A DNA stretch of 64,000 nt from Lacrimispora sphenoides (lineage in GTDB: Bacteria; Bacillota; Clostridia; Lachnospirales; Lachnospiraceae), in assembly GCF_900105215.1 (NCBI RefSeq), contig NZ_FOIP01000002.1:806001-870000 (forward strand), written 5' to 3'. This document shows, one piece after another, positions 53,571 to 61,109 of this stretch. The notes below the pieces were generated by a model. The model had not been told where the DNA came from and did no database searches. It worked only from the letters and a program-made list of their open reading frames with translations. The translations under genes and the position numbers were made by a program. The first letter of the stretch is position 1. Every line of letters starts with the position of its first letter.

Positions 53571-54905
53571 ATGGAACGTATTGTAGTAATTGGAGCAAAC
53601 CATGCAGGGACAGCTGCAATCAATACTATCTTAGATAATTATAAAGACAACAAAGTTGTTATATTTGATTCCAATGATAACATCAGTTTTCTGGGCTGTG
53701 GTATGGCTCTTTGGATCGGGGACCAGATTCATTCCTCTGAAGGCCTGTTTTATTGCAGCAAAGATATCTTTGAAAAAAAGGGCGCAAAGGTCTACATGGA
53801 AACCAAAGTGGAGCGCATTGATTATGATAAAAAGGTTGTTTTCGCTGAGGGAAAGTATGGCCAGAGATACCAGCAGGAATACGATAAACTGATTCTTGCA
53901 ACCGGTTCTCTTCCTATTTCACCAGATATTGAAGGAAAAGAACTGGACAACGTTCAATTTGTAAAGTTATTTCAGAATGCGAAAGATGTCATTGACAAGC
54001 TGCATAACAATTCCTTGAAGGATATTGTGGTTGTAGGGGCAGGGTATATCGGCGTTGAACTGGCAGAAGCATTCCGCCGTGTCGGAAAGAATGTTACCCT
54101 GATTGACAATATGCACACCTGTCTGTCAAGCTATTATGATCAGGAATTTTCGGATATCATGTCCGAAAACTTATCAAGCCATGGCATTCAGCTGGTTTAT
54201 AACGAAATCGTGACTAAGCTTGAAGGAAACGGAAAAGTGGAAAAAGTGGTCACTGACAAAAATGAATACCATGCCGATATGGTAGTACTGGGAATTGGTT
54301 TCAAACCTAACAACCAGCTAGGCAAGGAGGATCTTGAACTGTTCTGCAACGGAGCATTTCTCGTTGACAAACGGCAGCAGACCAGCCGGCCGGATGTATA
54401 TGCCATCGGCGACTGTGCCACTGTTTTTGATAATTCCATCCAAAAGACAAACTATATTGCTCTGGCAACCAATGCTGTGCGGTCCGGAATCGTTGCAGCT
54501 CATAATGTCTGCGGAACACCCCTGGAATCCATTGGCGTTCAGGGATCCAATGGAATCTGCATCTGGAATCTGAAAATGGTTTCAACAGGAATCACCTATG
54601 CAAAAGCCAAAAAGCTGGGGTATGACGCTGAGGCGGTGGATTATGAGGATACTCAAAAACCGGCCTTTATTGAACAAGACAATTACAAGGTAAAAATCAG
54701 GATCGTATACGATAAGAAGACCCGCATCGTTCTGGGTGCACAATTATGTTCGGAATATGATATTTCCATGGCAATACACATGTTCTCTCTTGCGATCCAG
54801 GAGCAGGTAACCATCGACCGGTTAAAGCTGACGGATATTTTCTTCCTGCCTCATTTTAATCAGCCGTATAATTATTTTACAATGGCTGCTTTGCAGGCAA
54901 AATAA
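53571..54905 (+). CDS. nox: NADH oxidase, FAD-dependent (CoA-disulfide reductase family)
   Basis: 444-residue flavoprotein: FAD-binding start [13 protein letters not shown] (with the conserved His), redox Cys42 in [15 protein letters not shown]-binding [15 protein letters not shown], and the second FAD motif [13 protein letters not shown] single redox Cys and this layout fit H2O-forming NADH oxidases, which remove O2 and regenerate NAD+. NADPH oxidase or CoA-disulfide reductase activity is possible. Monocistronic with a Rex-like site. Confidence 0.9.
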   Translation: MERIVVIGANHAGTAAINTILDNYKDNKVVIFDSNDNISFLGCGMALWIGDQIHSSEGLFYCSKDIFEKKGAKVYMETKVERIDYDKKVVFAEGKYGQRYQQEYDKLILATGSLPISPDIEGKELDNVQFVKLFQNAKDVIDKLHNNSLKDIVVVGAGYIGVELAEAFRRVGKNVTLIDNMHTCLSSYYDQEFSDIMSENLSSHGIQLVYNEIVTKLEGNGKVEKVVTDKNEYHADMVVLGIGFKPNNQLGKEDLELFCNGAFLVDKRQQTSRPDVYAIGDCATVFDNSIQKTNYIALATNAVRSGIVAAHNVCGTPLESIGVQGSNGICIWNLKMVSTGITYAKAKKLGYDAEAVDYEDTQKPAFIEQDNYKVKIRIVYDKKTRIVLGAQLCSEYDISMAIHMFSLAIQEQVTIDRLKLTDIFFLPHFNQPYNYFTMAALQAK

Positions 54906-55030
54906 GCTGCAGCAGGCGTGTGCTTTTCCTGCTGATTAAAACAGATTTTATTCTTAAACCAAAAAAAGGAATAAGGTGAATCTTCAGGCAGTGTTGCCAC
55001 AAGATAATAGCAGCAGGAATTGCACAGGTA

Positions 55031-55059
55031 TTGACAATTGATTTTTTTCATGTTAGTAT
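55031..55059 (+). promoter_or_regulatory. Promoter of ssrA
   Basis: TTGACA, 17-bp spacer, TAGTAT, about 30 nt upstream of the tmRNA 5' end. Confidence 0.7.
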
Positions 55060-55088
55060 GAGAATGCTCTCCAGAAGAGTACCAGTCA

Positions 55089-55428
55089 GGGGCAGTACTG
55101 GTTTCGACAGGGGCTATGCAGCTGGTGAAGCTATCCGCATGCGATGCGTTAAATGGCAAACCTAAATATAAACGCTAACAATAACGAATTAGCATTAGCT
55201 GCTTAATGCAGCTTGTCGGCCTTAAGGCACTCACACTTTAAGATCCCGGCATCGACTATGTGAGAAACGACGAATGCAAAGCTTTGAGCATGCGGTCGTA
55301 TTATGAAGCTACTGAAGCTGTCAGGGTGTTAGTTCCCGGGCGGTGGAGGGAATGTCAATAAACTAACTATGATAGTAGAAGAACAGGGAATTGGTTTTTG
55401 GACACGGGTTCAACTCCCGTCTGCTCCA
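55089..55428 (+). ncRNA. ssrA: tmRNA
   Basis: Transfer-messenger RNA that rescues stalled ribosomes. The 5' GGGGCAG pairs with the 3' CTGCTCC, TGGTTTCGACAGG follows the 5' end, and the T-arm GGGTTCAACTCCC is near the 3' end. The discriminator A is at 55428, and CCA is not encoded. The tag frame from GCA 55156 reads ANLNINANNNELALAA and stops at TAA 55204-55206. The gene sits between nox and a low-GC tract. Confidence 0.95.
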
Positions 55429-55435
55429 CTCTTAT

Positions 55436-55489
55436 AGAACTCTTGTAAATGCGGGAAAGTCTCGTGTTTGCAAGAGTTCTTGCATTTTA
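55436..55489 (+). terminator. Terminator of ssrA
   Basis: AGAACTCTTGTAAA pairs with TTGCAAGAGTTCT, followed by TGCATTTT. Confidence 0.75.
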
Positions 55490-55534
55490 TCAATGGAAAT
55501 AAACTGCCAAATGGTAAGAGAAAATCTATATAAA

Positions 55535-55572
55535 GCCGTTCGGTGTTACCAGCACCGGGCGGATTTTTTTTT
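55535..55572 (+). terminator. Second terminator-like hairpin downstream of ssrA
   Basis: CCG-TT-CGGTG pairs with CACCG-GG-CGG, followed by a nine-T run. It may back up ssrA termination. Between here and 55725 I see no gene or repeat. Confidence 0.6.
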
Positions 55573-55725
55573 GATTTAATTCGATAGTTATTGGCTCAGT
55601 GTCTACAATAGTTTTAGTGAAGTCAGACGATGAAATATGGAAGCGGTCGATTATTAATCAAATTCGTCAGATTGATATACATATGAGAATGAAATTAAGT
55701 ATTAATGTAGAAGGGAATAGTGGGG

Positions 55726-55766
55726 GAAAAAAGCCCAAGTAACGAAAATGAAGGTTACTCAGGCTT
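55726..55766 (-). terminator. Terminator of the DUF4489 gene
   Basis: On the minus strand AGCCTGAGTAAC pairs with GTTACTTGGGCT, followed by TTTTTTCC. Confidence 0.72.
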
Positions 55767-55790
55767 GTACGCGAGATGTGAATTCTTAGT

Positions 55791-56282
55791 TTAACAGTTA
55801 TTGATATTGTCGCTAATAATGGCGCTGAGTGTAGCATTACTTATATACGATACAGAAACAGTAGAAACAGTAACAGTAATTACGACAAAATAATTGCAAC
55901 AGCCATTTATACAAAAATCATTGTCACATACAGTAAAATTAATGGAATCAGCTTCTGTTGTAGCAACAGCTCTTGTATAATAATAAATTTCACTGACCGG
56001 AATGGGTGTGGGCGGATCTAAACACTGTCTGAAAATTTGAAAACTAAAGCCGTCTATTACATCTGTACTTACATTTGCAGTAAATGAAAGTTGGATGTGG
56101 GGATGCTCAAATTCAGAAGCATCTATCGACAATGTTGCAATTGTTACTGTTGTGCCTGCAGCGGTTAAATTAGGAAACGCAACAAAACTGGGGCTTCCGC
56201 ATTTTAACTCAGTTCGGGTTGGTTTTCCTTGTTTCTTCTCACAATAACTTACATCGTAATCGCATTTATTTATCTGGCTCAT
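55791..56282 (-). CDS. DUF4489 family protein (exosporium-type)
   Basis: 163 residues. The pattern RTELKCGSPSFVAFPN ... ATLSIDASEFEHPHIQLSFT ... FQIFRQC ... FTVCDNDFCINGCCNYFVVI matches DUF4489 proteins, which in clostridia are found on spores or the exosporium. It is beta-rich with seven cysteines and no signal peptide. A GGAGG site is near the ATG. AT-rich relative to the core genes. Monocistronic. Confidence 0.75.
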   Translation of the reverse strand: MSQINKCDYDVSYCEKKQGKPTRTELKCGSPSFVAFPNLTAAGTTVTIATLSIDASEFEHPHIQLSFTANVSTDVIDGFSFQIFRQCLDPPTPIPVSEIYYYTRAVATTEADSINFTVCDNDFCINGCCNYFVVITVTVSTVSVSYISNATLSAIISDNINNC

Positions 56283-56523
56283 ATAGAGACCTCCGCTATT
56301 CAGGAATTGGATACATTAATTGATAATATTTAAAGTGATTTCCCAATTTTGTACTATATTATATTATATTATATTATAAAAAATTTAAATATGTGAGTAG
56401 CTTTGAATGCCCATTAAAATCAGGATTTGATGAATTACTGTATATTGAAAGTTAAATATTGATAGTTAGTAGTCTTTGCGTTAATATAATCTTAAAATTA
56501 TTGTGTAAAGGAAAGTGGGTAAC

Positions 56524-56643
56524 ATGCGACTATTTCATGTAAGTGAAGAAAATAATATTGATATTTTTAATCCAAGAATTCCAGAAAGAAATGACTTAGA
56601 TAAAAGTGTTGGCTTAGTATGGGCAATAGATGAACAGCATTGA
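56524..56643 (+). pseudogene. Truncated DUF6886-like gene
   Basis: ATG 56524 with AAGGAAAG upstream encodes 39 residues beginning MRLFHVSEENNIDIFNPRIP and including KSVGLVWAIDE, the start of DUF6886 proteins, which are normally about 150 residues or more. It stops at TGA 56641. The following 80 bp give only short suggestions of the rest, so most of the gene has been deleted. Confidence 0.6.
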
Positions 56644-56723
56644 AACCTTACTATTGATAGTTGGTAAGCAGGATGGTATTCTATTAATAAAGTTGTTTAT
56701 TTCATGCTGGGGGGAATGAATTT

Positions 56724-57275
56724 ATGAAAGTTGTATTTATAATTGGAAATGCGTCTGTAGGAAAAATGACTGTTGGGCAGGAATTGATGAAAATTACAGA
56801 CTTACGTTTGTTTCATAATCATATGACAATTGAGCCGGTAATTGAGATTTTTGGTTCCTATAATGGAAGAATAACTTCTCGTTTAAGAGAAGTGGTTTTT
56901 GAAGAATTTGCAGCATCTAATAATTACGGACTTATGTTTACTTATATGTGGGCGTTTGACCAGAAGTCCGATTGGGATTATATTGAGCATGTAAAAGATA
57001 TATTCAGACCATACAAAACTGAATTTTACTATGTTGAACTTGTTGCTTCAAGAGAAGTACGTTTGGAAAGAAATACAACGGAAAATAGATTGCGTAACAA
57101 GGCATCGAAACGGGATATTAATATTTCTAATCAAAGATTAATAGGTGATGATGGAAAATACCGTTTAGTAAGTAATGACGGAGAAATACCATTTGATAAT
57201 TACATTAAGATTGATAATTCGTATATTTCACCTGATATTGTTGCTCAAAAAATAAAAACCCTCTTTCAATTGTAG
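56724..57275 (+). CDS. P-loop AAA/kinase-like protein
   Basis: 183-residue cytosolic protein with an N-terminal Walker A (FIIGNASVGKMTVGQEL) and a HNHMTIEPV segment. The size and fold resemble shikimate-kinase-like or chloramphenicol phosphotransferase-like small P-loop proteins annotated as AAA family ATPases. AT-rich codon use, unlike the housekeeping genes, suggests acquisition. The substrate is unknown. Confidence 0.7.
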   Translation: MKVVFIIGNASVGKMTVGQELMKITDLRLFHNHMTIEPVIEIFGSYNGRITSRLREVVFEEFAASNNYGLMFTYMWAFDQKSDWDYIEHVKDIFRPYKTEFYYVELVASREVRLERNTTENRLRNKASKRDINISNQRLIGDDGKYRLVSNDGEIPFDNYIKIDNSYISPDIVAQKIKTLFQL

Positions 57276-57407
57276 CACGAAGCCTCAAAATTGAATCCAC
57301 AAAAGCTGCTTACGATTAGTAGTTACGCTTTCAAATTTTTCGTAACAAATTATTCGAAAAAATTGAAATTAATAGTTCGTTTAAGGTGGCATAGCAATAT
57401 AGCCTTG

Positions 57408-57416
57408 CATACATTA
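57408..57416 (+). promoter_or_regulatory. Possible sporulation-type -10 element
   Basis: CATACATTA fits the mother-cell sigma-E/sigma-K -10 pattern (CATACANTA), 34 nt before the start of the Arg/Asp-repeat gene. No convincing -35 partner was found. Confidence 0.3.
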
Positions 57417-57449
57417 ATCATATAAAATTATAGAAATAGGAATATTTAT

Positions 57450-57665
57450 ATGGATTGTTCTCAAGGTGATCCCAGAATGGGCTCTGATGGAAGAGGCGTA
57501 GGCGGAAGAGGTTCCGACAGAAGAGGTTTCGACAGAAGAGGTATGCGTGAAGAATTCGATAGAAGAATGGATTTTGACAGAAGACAAGAATCGGAACGAA
57601 GAGAAGAATTCGATAGGAGACAAGACTTTGACTCAAGATTTCCGTTTTGGTGGTTATTTTTTTAA
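57450..57665 (+). CDS. Arg/Asp-repeat small protein
   Basis: 71 residues: a Gly/Arg/Asp N-terminal half (RMGSDGRGVGGRGSDRRG), then repeats of the form (E/D)(F/E)DRR with Phe or Met, and a hydrophobic end SRFPFWWLFF. It has one Cys (residue 3). ATG with AGGAAT upstream, and a terminator follows. No family recognised. It lies 324 nt upstream of the radical SAM gene on the same strand. A spore-coat-like or peptide-precursor role is possible; the function is unknown. Confidence 0.6.
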   Translation: MDCSQGDPRMGSDGRGVGGRGSDRRGFDRRGMREEFDRRMDFDRRQESERREEFDRRQDFDSRFPFWWLFF

Positions 57666-57684
57666 TAAAAGTCAATGTAAGCCG

Positions 57685-57724
57685 AACTACCAGCTATTAA
57701 AATATTTAGCTGGTAGTTTTTTAT
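57685..57724 (+). terminator. Terminator of the Arg/Asp-repeat gene
   Basis: AACTACCAGCTA pairs with TAGCTGGTAGTT, followed by TTTTTATT. Confidence 0.78.
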
Positions 57725-57915
57725 TGCCCTAATGCGGGAATAGATTGAAAGTCTTTGATCCAGGCGATGAATCGGATAAGCACTATTAAAATAATAATTC
57801 ACTTTCAGTATATGGTCATGTATAATAAAGAAATCTGGACGAAGATAATAATATACGACCATAATCAGACAAAAACCAGACAGACTGCGGTAAAAAGAGG
57901 AATAAGGTAAATGTT

Positions 57916-58014
57916 ATGAATTTAAAGAATGTAAGGAAAACCTTGCTGGAAAAGAATACGGAGTATAGTTATATAAGGAGATATAGGTATGCCACCAATA
58001 CAGTTACTGATTAA
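57916..58014 (+). CDS. Possible 32-residue peptide overlapping the radical SAM start
   Basis: ATG 57916, with AGGAATAAGG upstream, encodes MNLKNVRKTLLEKNTEYSYI followed by an Arg/Tyr-rich stretch, and ends at TAA 58012-58014, 26 nt inside the radical SAM gene in another frame. The radical SAM ribosome site (AAGGAG) lies within it. It could be a coupling leader, a precursor peptide or chance. Confidence 0.3.
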   Translation: MNLKNVRKTLLEKNTEYSYIRRYRYATNTVTD

Positions 58015-59122
58015 GCCGTCCTCCGGAAGTTGTAATTTAAGATGTAAATATTGTTTTTATCATGATGAAATGCAGAAACGGGAGAGGCAAAATTACGGAT
58101 TTATGTCTTTGGATACCCTGGAGGAGATCGTAAAAAAGGTACTGGCTTATAGTGAGCGTCAGTGTGAGTTTATATTTCAGGGAGGGGAACCCACTTTGGT
58201 GGGTCTTGATTTTTATAAAAAACTGCTGGAATTTGAGCGTATTTATAACAAACGAAACGTAAAAATATTGAATTCTATTCAGACCAATGGTTACAAGCTG
58301 GATGAAGAATGGGCAGAGTTTTTTGCTGCAAATAATTTCCTGGTAGGTGTGTCCCTGGATGGGATTAAGTATACTCATGACGCCTACAGGGAGAATTCAG
58401 TGGGTGAAGGATCCTTTGGGGAGATTATGAAGACCCTTGAGAGGTTCGACAAAAAAGGGGTGAATTATAATATCCTTACGGTTGTAAACCGAAGAACAGC
58501 GGAGCGGATTACTCGAATTTATGAATTTTATAAGAAAAACAACTGGAAATATCAGCAGTATATCGCTTGTCTTGATCCATTTGGAGAACCTAAGGGCAGC
58601 CGGGAGTATTCTTTGACACCGGAGGTTTATGGAGAGTTTCTTGTAACTCTCTTTGACCTTTGGTATTTGGATTTTTGGAAGGGAGAACAGCCATACATTC
58701 GTCAGTTTGAAAATTACATCAGCCTTTTGATGGGATATCCGCCGGAAGCATGTGATATGAAGGGGTGCTGTAGCATCCAGCATGTAGTAGAAGCGGATGG
58801 ATCTGTTTACCCCTGTGATTTCTATGTAATGGATGAATATAAAATTGGAAACTTCCTGGAAGATTCTATTGAGGAGATGGGAAACAGGGGATTGGAGATC
58901 GGGTTTGTAGAGGCTTCCCTAAATAGGCCAGAAGAGTGCAAAACCTGCAACTATGCTTATCTATGCCGCGGCGGATGTCGCAGGAACCGTCAGATCGATG
59001 AGGCCGGCCAACTTGGCCAGAATTATTTCTGTTCATCCTTTAAGTACTTTTTTGAGAAAACCCATATAAGGATGGAAGAGATTGCCAGACAGCTGATGCG
59101 GGCAGAAATGAGGAAGGGGTAA
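57989..59122 (+). CDS. Radical SAM/SPASM enzyme, anaerobic sulfatase-maturase (anSME)-like
   Basis: 377 residues. The radical SAM cluster motif is CNLRCKYC (Cys15, 19, 22), then QGGEPTL, and a SPASM domain with further cysteines (CDMKGCCSIQHVV, YPCDFYV, CKTCNYAYLCRGGCRRNR). It closely follows the C. perfringens anSME layout, and the Asp in CDFYV corresponds to its catalytic base. Such enzymes oxidise a Cys or Ser to formylglycine in sulfatases; relatives modify peptides. No sulfatase gene is in the window; instead two small Asp/Arg-rich proteins flank it. Confidence 0.9.
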   Translation: MPPIQLLIKPSSGSCNLRCKYCFYHDEMQKRERQNYGFMSLDTLEEIVKKVLAYSERQCEFIFQGGEPTLVGLDFYKKLLEFERIYNKRNVKILNSIQTNGYKLDEEWAEFFAANNFLVGVSLDGIKYTHDAYRENSVGEGSFGEIMKTLERFDKKGVNYNILTVVNRRTAERITRIYEFYKKNNWKYQQYIACLDPFGEPKGSREYSLTPEVYGEFLVTLFDLWYLDFWKGEQPYIRQFENYISLLMGYPPEACDMKGCCSIQHVVEADGSVYPCDFYVMDEYKIGNFLEDSIEEMGNRGLEIGFVEASLNRPEECKTCNYAYLCRGGCRRNRQIDEAGQLGQNYFCSSFKYFFEKTHIRMEEIARQLMRAEMRKG

Positions 59123-59270
59123 CCGGCTTCTTGAAAGAGCGGTAAATTCTTGCTCTAAGATGGGGGTTATGGCAGTTGAAATGGAGGCAACACTTTGCAT
59201 GAATGCAGCCGCGGGAGCAGAGTGACATCAGGATTTTTAAACCAGAATACCTTTGAAACAGGCAGATTTC

Positions 59271-59298
59271 ACACCTTGTCTATGTATCCCATATAATA
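59271..59298 (+). promoter_or_regulatory. Possible sigma-K-like promoter of the Cys-rich gene
   Basis: AC, 17-bp spacer, CATATAATA (59290-59298) fits the sigma-K pattern AC-N17-CATANNNTA. The same bases contain TATAAT without a good sigma-A -35. Confidence 0.35.
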
Positions 59299-59329
59299 TA
59301 TTACAATTAAAAAAAGAGAGGTGTTATAT

Positions 59330-59620
59330 ATGTGCTGTTTTTTCGGAGGATGTAGAAATAATTGCAGATTCGGCTGTGGATGTTGCAGATGCTGCAGATG
59401 TCGTAATTTCCGCGATCGTGATTGTGAAGGTGAACGCGAGCGTGATGAATGTGAAGAAGAAAGAAGAAGAGCATTCTGTGCTGGATTCAGAGCAGGATGT
59501 AATGATCCACGGTGCCACTGCTGCCGGCGTGACCGTGATCGTGACCGTGATCGTGACTGTGATCGTGACCGCGATTGTGATCGTGATTTTGGACGTAATT
59601 TTGAAGATTTTTGCGAATAG
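59330..59620 (+). CDS. Cysteine-rich protein with Arg-Asp repeat tail
   Basis: 96 residues with 20 cysteines. The N-terminal third is a Cys knot-like stretch (MCCFFGGCRNNCRFGCGCC, then RCCRCR), the middle is Glu/Arg rich, and the C-terminal part alternates Arg and Asp with spaced cysteines (RDRDCDRDRDCDRD). ATG 59330 has GAGAGG upstream and a terminator follows. No family recognised. It lies 207 nt after the radical SAM gene on the same strand. Candidates are a metal-binding protein, a disulfide-linked spore-coat protein or a modification substrate. Confidence 0.68.
   Translation: MCCFFGGCRNNCRFGCGCCRCCRCRNFRDRDCEGERERDECEEERRRAFCAGFRAGCNDPRCHCCRRDRDRDRDRDCDRDRDCDRDFGRNFEDFCE
59528..59588 (+). 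repeat. Hexanucleotide repeat CGTGAY
   Basis: About ten imperfect copies of CGTGAY encode the Arg-Asp tail. In the next frame the same DNA encodes Val/Ile/Thr repeats. Slippage here would change the tail length in steps of two residues. Confidence 0.8.
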
Positions 59621-59628
59621 AGATTATA

Positions 59629-59668
59629 GAAGCGGGGGCCTGTATATAAATTCAGGCCTCCGCTTTTA
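59629..59668 (+). terminator. Terminator of the Cys-rich gene
   Basis: AAGCGGGGGCCTG pairs with CAGGCC-TCCGCTT, followed by TTAC. Confidence 0.68.
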
Positions 59669-59785
59669 CATAAATATCCGGCTGCAGGAATATTTTAACC
59701 GGTCAGGTAATATTACAGACACAATTTCCGGAAATGGTGCATATACTGAATGATATGATAAAAATGTCAAAGGAAATTTGGTACA

Positions 59786-60409
59786 ATGCGTGGGGAGAAA
59801 ATATGGCGGAACCGTCTGGCCGTTGAAAAGCAGTATAATCATGGGGTTATCAGGCCTCAGATAAAAGGAATGTCCTGTTACATCAGGGCTGCGGTGTATG
59901 AACCTAAAATTACAAGACAGGTCAGAGCAATGGCAGGGCGGGCAGGAATGGATATGGCAGGTGTGGAAAACCGCATAAAATCCAGGGATTCTTATTTAGA
60001 AAAGATTCATAGGAAATACGACCCTTGCTGCCAGGCATACGAGGTCAAGGACATATTGAGATATACTTATACAGCTCCAGCAGAAGAGCTTGCGGAGAAG
60101 GTTTTAATATCCATGGAGCTTTATTGGGAAGCAGGCTTTCATACGGTTGAAATTAAAAATTACTGGCTTGACAGGCAGAGTCCTTATAAGGGGATTAACA
60201 CCACCTTATATTCGCCTTACGGCCAGATTTTTGAATTACAGTATCATACACCGGAAAGCTTTTCTATGAAAAATGGGGAAATGCATGAATTATACGAAAG
60301 GCAAAGGCCGATCAAGGACATGAGCAGCAAAGAGTACTTAGAGCTGAGGGATCAGATGATTAAGCTGTCCAATGCCATGGAGATTCCAAGGGGAATAGAA
60401 CGGGTGTAG
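59786..60409 (+). CDS. RelA/SpoT-like domain protein (stand-alone)
   Basis: 207 residues. The pattern VKDILRYTYTAPAEELAEK, KNYWLDRQSPYKGINTTLYS and GQIFELQYHTPESF, with a later HELYERQRP, matches the RelA/SpoT-like nucleotidyltransferase-type domain found at the ends of phage head proteins and polymorphic toxins. In true (p)ppGpp synthetases the Y-x-x-x-x-x-G/H and E-x-Q-x-x-T positions are equivalent. No HD hydrolase or TGS domain is present. The activity is unproven, and no obvious immunity partner lies beside it. Confidence 0.55.
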   Translation: MRGEKIWRNRLAVEKQYNHGVIRPQIKGMSCYIRAAVYEPKITRQVRAMAGRAGMDMAGVENRIKSRDSYLEKIHRKYDPCCQAYEVKDILRYTYTAPAEELAEKVLISMELYWEAGFHTVEIKNYWLDRQSPYKGINTTLYSPYGQIFELQYHTPESFSMKNGEMHELYERQRPIKDMSSKEYLELRDQMIKLSNAMEIPRGIERV

Positions 60410-60515
60410 AATCTTACAGGCAGAGTGGGCACAAAAGTTTTTTGGACATGGAATGGAAGTTTAAAAATAGGTTATGATATTAAGAAAATTCACAAAATTT
60501 TCAAAATTTTCCGGG

Positions 60516-60568
60516 TTGCAAACCGGGAAAATTGGTGATATACTGCTACATAGTTAATTAGCTAATTA
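60516..60568 (+). promoter_or_regulatory. marR promoter and operator
   Basis: TTGCAA (60516), 17-bp spacer, TATACT (60539). Just after the predicted transcription start is the perfect palindrome TAATTAGCTAATTA (60555-60568), typical of MarR operators. Confidence 0.75.
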
Positions 60569-60601
60569 TTAGGAAGCTAACAGAAAGGGGAATATTTGCA
60601 A

Positions 60602-61105
60602 ATGAAACCAATGTGCCCGTTCCGGGATAAGGGACTGAAGGGAGATTTTTCACCGGCCCACGGCGTGATGGTAAGATATATGAGGATCATGAAGCTGCAC
60701 CGGTATATTTTGGATGAACGTCTGAAGGAGACAGGGGTATACCGCAGCCAGCATCAGATTCTTATGATGCTGGCTGATCATTCCAATGTATCCCAGAAGG
60801 AGATTGCAGAACGCCTTTATGTCTCCACTGCCACCATAGCGGTATCGGTAAAGAAGCTGGAAAAAGGTGGTTATATCACCCGGGTGGTGGATCAGGAGGA
60901 TAACCGGATGAATAAGCTTTGTCTGACGGAGAAGGGAAAACACACGGTAAAGCATAGCCGTGAATTTTTTCACAATGTAGAAGAACGGATGTTCCGTGAC
61001 TTTTCTGCGGAAGAAATGGCTGCTATGGGGCAATTCCTGGACCGCGTATATGATAATTTATCTCATCTTCCCTTGGAAAAGGACACGAAAGAAAGAGAGG
61101 ATTAA
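60602..61105 (+). CDS. MarR family regulator of the ABC exporter
   Basis: 167 residues, winged helix (about 45-125): YRSQHQILMMLADHSNVSQK, EIAERLYVSTATIAVSVKKL (recognition helix) and the VVDQEDNRMNKLCLTEKG wing. The start may be ATG 60602 or TTG 60596; AAAGGGG upstream fits either. It is followed by two ABC exporter genes after 4 nt, so it likely represses its own drug-responsive operon through the palindrome at 60555. Confidence 0.9.
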   Translation: MKPMCPFRDKGLKGDFSPAHGVMVRYMRIMKLHRYILDERLKETGVYRSQHQILMMLADHSNVSQKEIAERLYVSTATIAVSVKKLEKGGYITRVVDQEDNRMNKLCLTEKGKHTVKHSREFFHNVEERMFRDFSAEEMAAMGQFLDRVYDNLSHLPLEKDTKERED

Positions 61106-61109
61106 TAAC

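Noticed and set aside
55391-55579. 62-codon frame at the end of ssrA
   Set aside because: It begins inside the tmRNA and crosses two terminators, so it is not a plausible gene.
59253-59753. 166-codon frame overlapping the Cys-rich gene, encoding Val/Ile/Thr repeats
   Set aside because: It lacks a ribosome site at its start and owes its hydrophobic repeat to the shifted reading of the CGTGAY repeat. The Cys-rich frame has a good ribosome site and its own terminator.
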